Assembly (NCBI GenBank): GCA_964369665.1
Contig: CAYJFS010000005.1
Span: 1 to 64,000, forward strand
DNA length: 64,000 nucleotides
DNA from: Bilophila sp964369665
Lineage (GTDB): Bacteria; Desulfobacterota; Desulfovibrionia; Desulfovibrionales; Desulfovibrionaceae
Reading direction: 5' to 3'
Positions 58,000 to 64,000 of this stretch are shown piece by piece; positions within the stretch are counted from its first letter, which is position 1, and the number at the start of each line of letters is the position of its first letter. The notes under the pieces are model-generated. The model ran no database searches. It saw nothing but the letters and a program-made list of their open reading frames with translations, and was not told the origin of the DNA. The position numbers were made by a program, and so were the translations under genes.

Positions 58000-59106
58000 A
58001 TGAAATTTGTATCTAAACAAAAAAAACATCCACAAAAGAAGTTGCATCCAGCCAGGCATGCAAAAAAAAATTATCCTAAAAATATATGGGAACCCATAGT
58101 GCTTAAGGAAATTTTAGAGCACTTTATGGCAAGTCGACAATACGAACGTATTGGTGACTATATTGCATTACAAGATACAATGGTAGCAAATGAACGTATA
58201 ATTCTTTTCTTTCTACACACAGTGTATGATGATTCTTTAGCAACAATTCAGTTGTATGCTCGATATACAACTATGCTTATAAACTATGCTCAGAAAGATT
58301 TTCATCAGATAACAGCTGCAGATATAGATGCATTTATTCGTCATCAACAAAAAAATGGATCTAAGCCAGCAACAATAAATACAAGCCTTGGAGCATTAAA
58401 GAGTTTTTTTAGACATCTTGTAGATGCAGGTATTATTACATTGAATCCTACAGCTTTTTTAAAGAAGAAAAAAAATGGACAGACGAGAGTTTTACCAGGT
58501 CATTTAGCACATAGTTTAAGTGAGCAAGAGTTAATACAATTATTTAAAGGTATGTCAAAAAATAATGCCCCACTACGTGACCAAGCATTATTTCATGTGC
58601 TTTTTCTTACAGGTATTCGGGCAGAAGAAGCTGTGCGTTTAAAATGGTCTCATTTTGTTTCATGGCAAGATAAGTGGTATTTAGATGTATTTGGTAAAGG
58701 CAGTAAAACACGTAGGGTGTATTTACCTAAACAAGCAGTAGAGAAGATACAGATATATAAATCTGACATGATCATACGTAAGGGTATAATAGATGCACAA
58801 CCATTATTTGCACATTTATATAAACCGAATAAACATATTACACGACATGGTTTGTATGTGCTTGTAAAAAAATGGTGTAAAAGGTTGTTAGGACGTACAG
58901 ATGTTTCACCACACTGGTTTCGTCATAGCTGCTTTACACAACTTGCACATAAAGGTGCTAGCCTTGAAAGCATTAAGGCATTAGCTGGTCATGAATCAGT
59001 AGAAACAACAATGCGCTACAATGAAGCTGCACAGTTAATGCGTCCTGCAGGGATGTTATTTGAAAATGCTTTACCACAACAGTTTTCTAGAGAGGCTGAT
59101 ATTTAG
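58000..59106 (+). CDS. Tyrosine recombinase (XerC/D-like)
   Basis: 368 residues. The catalytic set is complete: R207 (TGIRAEEAV), K236 (KGSKTRR), H305 and R308 (HWFRHS), H331 (GHES) and nucleophile Y340 (MRYNEA). The core-binding domain is at about 80-160 (ATIQLYARYTTMLINYAQKD). A Lys-rich N-terminal extension of about 40 residues and a 20-residue tail make it longer than XerC/D (about 300). It may resolve multimers of this replicon or move an element; no att site is visible at its ends. The gaps on either side hold no gene. Confidence 0.9.
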   Translation: MKFVSKQKKHPQKKLHPARHAKKNYPKNIWEPIVLKEILEHFMASRQYERIGDYIALQDTMVANERIILFFLHTVYDDSLATIQLYARYTTMLINYAQKDFHQITAADIDAFIRHQQKNGSKPATINTSLGALKSFFRHLVDAGIITLNPTAFLKKKKNGQTRVLPGHLAHSLSEQELIQLFKGMSKNNAPLRDQALFHVLFLTGIRAEEAVRLKWSHFVSWQDKWYLDVFGKGSKTRRVYLPKQAVEKIQIYKSDMIIRKGIIDAQPLFAHLYKPNKHITRHGLYVLVKKWCKRLLGRTDVSPHWFRHSCFTQLAHKGASLESIKALAGHESVETTMRYNEAAQLMRPAGMLFENALPQQFSREADI

Positions 59107-59611
59107 TTTAGGTATAATTATGTGTGCTTAATGAGTCTATGATTGCCTATATTATAGCACATGTTGGTTATGAGTATGATACATTTTTGATAAGGATTTA
59201 TATATAGACATATAGTTTTTAGCAATTTTTTCCACTAAATAATAAAGCCTTATAGTTTTTTAATAGAGCAAGAAACCCTTTATAAGTAAATTTTTTAAAA
59301 TATTTATAGAGCTTTACATATAATAAAATCTGTATAGTTTTGGGTTTCCTTATCTTATGGCATAGAAATCTGCTCTTTATACTGCTGCTATATATACCTA
59401 AAATATGTTTGTATATATTTTATTGATTAAATGAAAATAGTTATACTACAATATCCATACGTTATATGTATATTGTAATAAGTATATACGTCCTACATAC
59501 TAAATATAATAAACGTTATACAAAAATCATGTTAAGAATATAATAGAACTAACAATACTCTTGTATTGTGTAGTTATGGTAAGATGTATCCATAAAACAA
59601 TAGGATTATAT
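59107..59611. other. Intergenic region, no gene seen
   Basis: A+T-rich. A few short open fragments are not convincing. Confidence 0.5.
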
Positions 59612-60166
59612 ATGGAATTTGAAAGAACACCACTTCATGATCTTATTGTAATAAAACCTAAAATACATGGTGATCCTCGTGGATATTTTGTAGAAACATG
59701 GCAACAGAGAGAATATAGTATTTTTGGTATTTATTTACCGTTTGTACAAGATAATCATTCATCATCAAAAAAGAATATTTTACGAGGCCTACATTTTCAG
59801 AAACAACATCCTCAAGGTAAACTTGTATATGTAACTTTAGGTGAGATTTTTGATGTAGCTGTTGATATTCGACCTAAATCCTCCACTTTTGGTGGTTGGC
59901 ATGGTGTCATTCTTTCAGAGAAGAATCAGCATCAATTTTGGGTTCCACCAGGTTTTGCTCATGGTTTTTGTGTTCTTTCTGAAAAGGCCCATGTACAGTA
60001 TAAGTGTACAGAATATTATCATCCAGAAGATGAAGATGTTATTCGTTGGGATGACCCAGATATAGGGATTGAATGGCCTATACAATTACCAGAACTTTCT
60101 CAAAAAGATCAAGCTGCTCAATCTTGGAAAGCTTATCTTCAAAAGAGTGAAGAGCTTTCTAGTTAA
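59612..60166 (+). CDS. rfbC: dTDP-4-dehydrorhamnose 3,5-epimerase
   Basis: 184 residues from ATG 59612 (MEFERTPLHDLIVIKPK); the frame is also open to 59561 but the extension is not family-like. Motifs: GDPRGYFVETW, the catalytic His in LRGLHFQ, FDVAVDIRPKSSTFG, and the substrate loop 'YYHPEDEDVIRWDDPDIGI'. It epimerises the keto sugar before the RfbD reductase. RfbA, B and D are not in the window. The gene follows the recombinase on the same strand. Confidence 0.94.
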   Translation: MEFERTPLHDLIVIKPKIHGDPRGYFVETWQQREYSIFGIYLPFVQDNHSSSKKNILRGLHFQKQHPQGKLVYVTLGEIFDVAVDIRPKSSTFGGWHGVILSEKNQHQFWVPPGFAHGFCVLSEKAHVQYKCTEYYHPEDEDVIRWDDPDIGIEWPIQLPELSQKDQAAQSWKAYLQKSEELSS

Positions 60167-60422
60167 ATTCTATATAATACATTGATTAGGAAAATGTTAT
60201 TCATTGGAATGAATAGACATTGTTATTAACTGTTTTATAAAAATCACTAAAAAATTTTAAACATTGATTGTCAATAATTTAGATCATGGCGTTCTTATGC
60301 CGGATATGGTCCTAAAAAGATTAATTTTTGATAAACCAAGGTATGAAAAGACTAATAGTATAAAAAATTTTTTATTCATTATTATGTATAAAAGAGATTA
60401 CAGCATTTTTTGTTTGTGGCCG

Positions 60423-63084
60423 TTAGAATTGGTATGTAAGGCCAGCTTGACCACCAAAACCTTTATTGTCTCCTATATCACTAAAGATATTGAAGAGAAG
60501 AGAAAAGTGGTTACTAATGTTACTTGTAAGACCTAGTGTTGCTCTAAAAGTACTTGCAGTGTTCTTGTCTTTGAATTTCTTTTTAAGAATTTTTGATGTA
60601 AGTCTAAAGTCACCAGACAGACCTTGCATCCATTCAACACTTGCTTGAATATTTGTTGGTACAGACAGTGGTAGTTTGTAGTCACCAGTAATACCTAAAG
60701 ATGTTGTTGTTATTAAAGTGCTATCAAGTGTTTCTGTATCATCTCCACACACCAGATCTATGTGGTTTTTGAATAGTTGCTCAAAGATAGTTTGGCCACG
60801 GGGATTAATTGTGAAACCATTAGAGAAAGTGTATTTCCATCCAAATTCAAGGGCTTCTGTAGGTACAATATCTGTCCATGCATGATTGATATCATCAAAG
60901 CCTGGCGTTTTTGCTATATTTTTATTTACAGCAAGTTGTAAGGTGACTATGCCATATATACCTGAAGTATGCATAATACCAAGATATCCATTAGCAATCC
61001 CTGTATATATTGTTGACTTTGTTTTGTTAACAGTAGACCAGCGGTTACGTCCTTCACTAAAAGCAAGAGAAGCACCATATTGTGCTTGCACTGGAAGTAT
61101 AGTTAATGGTTGAAGGTCATCATAACCTATAGATGCGATCCACCAAGGCATGTCAGACTTACTATTTGGAGAATCAAGTCTTTCATAACCACCTTGTATA
61201 TTTGTCCATAATCCAGGTGGTGTAGTATCAGTAAATATTTGACGAGAACGATTAAGTATGTTCCATGTTTGTTGTTTTCTTAACCAACTAGAAGCTTTAC
61301 GTGTAGAAGAGATCCCATAAAAATCTTCAGAATACTCTATTTTATTAATATACCAGATATTGTCATCTTCAAAAGTACATGTAGCCCACAATAAACCTTG
61401 GCAGCTTTTTGTACTTAAGAGGGGTGTTTGTGCTAATGCCGGATCTACACTAACTAAAGGGATGTTTTTATAGCCCATAAGTTCTGGTGAACATGAAAGG
61501 TCAACACGAAAAGTGTCTCCTACAGTAATGGATGGTGGTGCGTTACCACTACCAAGAATTGTCAAAATTGGTCGTCCAGAACCAGGTTTTGCTCCTAGAG
61601 GAGCAAGTATTCCACTATCTATAGCTATGCTATCACCTACAAGTAGAACTACAGTAGAATTAGGAGCAAAAGAAATTTTTGAACCAATCTCAAAGTCAGC
61701 ACTACGAGCTTCAAGTACAAAAAGTGTATCAGCTTTACCCCAGACTGTATCACAACCTTTTTTAAAATTTATAGAGGTTATAGATGGTATTTGGTTTGGG
61801 TCAAAAGGGCGTTTTGGGCTTCTAATATATGTGACGTACCACCTCCAACAAAGTTTAAGATAGAAACAAGACTTCTACCAGTACTAAGCATCTCAACAGT
61901 ACCTCCTGATATATTCACATCAAGATAATCAACAAGATTATCTTGTCCTGGAGGAGGAGGAGGTAAGCTAGAACCAAAGAGAAGATTTTTAACAACACCA
62001 CCACGCATAACAAAATTAACGCGATTTGTTATCCCAACGTCTGATCCAAGTTGTAATTTGTTTATGTTACCACTAAAAAGGTTTACATTGGCTGTATCTA
62101 AATAAGCACCATTTTGGGTAGGACCCACAGTAAGGGTCTTTATTAGAGAAGAACCAAATACGCTAAGAGTTACAGGAAAGTCTATTCCAATTGGACCAAG
62201 AGGTCCAAGGTTAAGATTGTTTATAACGGAGAAGTTGTCGACTATAATAGTTGTTGGTCCTCCAATAGTACCACTTTCTGTTAAATTGAAGTCACCAATG
62301 CTTACAGTAGTAAGACTTATACTTAATGCATCACCAATATTACCAGCCTTTGTAGCCCATAATGTTCCAATAGAAGTATTTTGAGCAGTAAGAAATGCTT
62401 TACCTCCAAGGTTTACATTTTTCTTTTCTCCAGCAATAATGAGTTCTCCAGTAGATCCACCCCTTAATTGAATTATGATACTATCTTTTACAGCAATATA
62501 ATTAGGAGCAAGGCCTATAGCATCACCAAGACCACAAATTTTTGCTGCATTTGTTTGAGCTACATCTAAAATGATAGATCCATCTACATACTGAGTAGCG
62601 TCAGGCGTGCCTGCTTGACAACCACCATAGATTGTCAGGGGCATGAGCTTTCCTGAAACCGTTAGAGGACTTGTATTAAAAACAGATACACTAATAGGTC
62701 CTCCTATAGATGCATGGCTTTGGCTAAGCTACCTCCAACGATTAGTGAAGTGTTTGAGTTTCCAATAATTAGTGATGACTGACCTTTTATGACGTTTGGA
62801 ATACCTGGTGATGCACCACCACCATAAGCACTTCTAAAAAGAGACAGTTTTCCATCTGATCCTGTAATTGTAAGGTCTGTACTATCTGTAATACCTTGAG
62901 TTACTGCAGAGTTAGAGCCACCAAAATATGAATCATTTGGTGTAGAAATATTATTTAATGTTGTCGGTTTTCCATCGAAAAAATGGTTAATAGCAAAGGC
63001 GTTATAAGGTAGTAAAGCTATAACAAACAATAAAATAAAGATAAATGTATAGATATAGTTTCTTTTTTTATAGTAAGAGATCAT
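60423..63084 (-). pseudogene. Autotransporter (beta-helix passenger), broken into three frames
   Basis: From right to left: 63084-62704 has a signal peptide (FIFILLFVIALLPYNAFAIN) and Gly/Ser-rich strands, ending at a stop caused by a frameshift near ATGCATCTATAG. The next frame continues as SIGGPISVSVFNTSPLTVSG and runs to 61778 with parallel-beta-helix repeats (TTVSIGDFNLTESGTIGG). It ends at CCAAATACCATCTATAA, where one missing C would restore the frame into the third part (about 61775-60423: …TSINFKKGCDTVWGKADT, then a barrel of about 300 residues ending GLTYQF). Two lesions make it a decaying gene, unless they are sequencing errors. It is not a member of the AT1-AT7 family. Confidence 0.75.
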
Positions 63085-63523
63085 AGAAACTATATTTAGT
63101 AAAAAATAATTGATGTGTCAAAAAAATTTTTAATAATGTTGATATAATTGAAAACTAAGTGTTAGATAGGTATAAAAAGTAGCGTAGGACAAAATAAAAT
63201 AGGTATTGATAAAGCAATAGCTATGATATAGCTAGGACAAGAAGTGGATCAAATATTTAAAAAGATAGAGAGAAAAGATCTACAAAAAGAGAAAAAGTTT
63301 TAAGCTAGAATAGCTGTTTAACACTAGCAGTTAATTATACAGTAACACATAACATTATTATAATCCAACAAACCTTGTATAGAAAAATAGACTATCTACC
63401 ATTGGCCTATACTATAAAAATTTTTCTATAATTGCCCCTAATAGCCTGATTGTATTTTTTCAATATCAATATGAGATGGGAAAAACAGATATCTTAGGGT
63501 TACTAATTCTAGATAGGAATAAA
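63085..63523. other. Gene-free region
   Basis: No convincing gene. A plus-strand stretch near 63180-63300 has protein-like words broken by stops, possibly a relic. Confidence 0.4.
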
Positions 63524-63552
63524 AAGAACCCAATAATTTTTATTGGGTTCTT
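63524..63552 (-). terminator. Rho-independent terminator for the minus-strand gene at the right edge
   Basis: Perfect 12-bp stem AAGAACCCAATA / TATTGGGTTCTT with a 5-base loop. On the minus strand it is followed by a T-run (63521-63525). It lies 23 bases after the stop of the partial gene. Confidence 0.85.
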
Positions 63553-63575
63553 GATGCATCATTATATCTTTATGA

Positions 63576-64000
63576 CTAGAGAGTATAAGTTACATGAATG
63601 GCTTTTACATCTTCAACTGTGGTTGCCTTTTGCAGTTGTTGTTCAAAAGTTGCTCTTTGTTGTTCCAAAATTGCCCGAACTTCTGCACTATCCTTACTGT
63701 TTTCAATAAGAAGCATGTCCATAAGTACAGCATCATAGGTGCTATGTATTTCTACAAGCTTATGTTTTTGGCTTCCATAAGTGCTTCTACAGGGTCTTGT
63801 TCAGGTCTTGTAAAAAGAGCATTTTGGGGTAGTGGCCCAGGTTCAGTCATATACCGTGGAGGTGTTTCCCAGGTATCATCAGGAAGCCAAAAAGGCGTTC
63901 CTGTATTTTCAATGATGCGATCTTTATCATCTTTTTGTTGACGATGATCTTCTATTTGTTGCCAAGAAGAACCTACCCATTGAGGGATATGGTTTTTTTG
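63576..64000 (-). pseudogene. Unrecognised partial gene, frameshifted
   Basis: It enters from the right edge. One frame reads QQIEDHRQQKDDKDRIIENT… and ends at a stop at 63752-63754; the downstream part is open in another frame (KLVEIHSTYDAVLMDMLLIE…) to a stop at 63576-63578, so a frameshift lies around 63755-63770. The 'PFWLPDDTWETPPRYMTEPG' section is Pro/Trp-rich. It could be a phage tail-fibre-associated protein, but I cannot support a name. Confidence 0.5.

Noticed and set aside
58000..59106. An integrative element bounded by att sites at the recombinase
   Set aside because: No tRNA gene or direct repeats flanking a cargo are visible in the neighbouring gaps.
1..64000. CRISPR array
   Set aside because: The only regular repeats are 22-bp-period iterons, a 92-bp tandem pair and homopolymers; no repeat-spacer pattern of 28-40 bases is present.

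Overview
The window is very A+T-rich (roughly a third G+C by eye, not computed). It carries a TrfA-type replication initiator, a ParA partition ATPase and flanking iteron arrays, so it looks like part of a large plasmid or secondary replicon. The gene mix suggests a host-restricted Gram-negative bacterium: surface-polysaccharide genes, outer-membrane autotransporter-like proteins, a decaying Mu-like phage and many pseudogenes. Lawsonia intracellularis (Desulfovibrionaceae) is my best guess from general knowledge; this was not checked against a database.

Layout. 0.9-11.1 kb: autotransporter-like genes AT1 and AT2 among sugar genes (GDP-L-fucose synthase, nucleotide-sugar dehydrogenase, two glycosyltransferases) and a RidA-like gene. 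11.3-16.0 kb: giant AT3, split by one stop codon. 16.4-17.5 kb: a wrecked iron alcohol dehydrogenase gene, followed by a hairpin element. 17.8-19.8 kb (minus strand): three Mu-like baseplate genes (gp48, gp47, gp46). 20.5-24.6 kb: a glycosyltransferase, a holin-like gene and a tandem pair of exported isochorismatase-like genes, one dead. 25.3-29.0 kb: AT4 and AT5, sharing an identical 1.09-kb barrel segment. 29.5-34.3 kb: origin region with rep, parA, a winged-helix gene and iterons on both sides. 34.6-44.3 kb (plus strand): Mu-like head and tail genes, several broken. 44.8-49.1 kb: a type II restriction-modification pair, dnaB and gmd. 49.1-55.8 kb: a duplicated module with AT6, an XRE-regulator relic, AT7 and an intact XRE regulator. 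56.3-60.2 kb: a radical-SAM-like gene with a C16 tract, a tyrosine recombinase and rfbC. 60.4-63.1 kb: an unrelated autotransporter broken into three frames. The right edge holds a broken partial gene.

The most striking system is the AT family. Seven paralogues share a C-terminal outer-membrane barrel of about 330-350 residues, but each carries a different low-complexity passenger: Cys/Gly-rich, acidic, Arg/Ser/Glu-rich with a collagen-like stretch, poly-Ser plus Cys, extremely Cys-rich, poly-Gln, and Lys/Glu-rich plus His/Gln-rich. Several contain or are split at G or C homopolymers. Two share a barrel identical to the base, pointing to gene conversion or recent duplication. Together these suggest a contingency surface-protein system with phase-variable expression and exchangeable passengers.

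A second structural result is that the Mu-like tail operon is cut between gp45 (ending at 44309, plus) and gp46 (starting at 19779, minus). One inversion of about 24.5 kb restores the canonical order gp45-gp46-gp47-gp48. Its midpoint falls in or beside the rep/parA intergenic region, so the inversion is symmetric about the origin. The sheath, tape-measure and other phage genes are broken, so I do not think the tail apparatus works.
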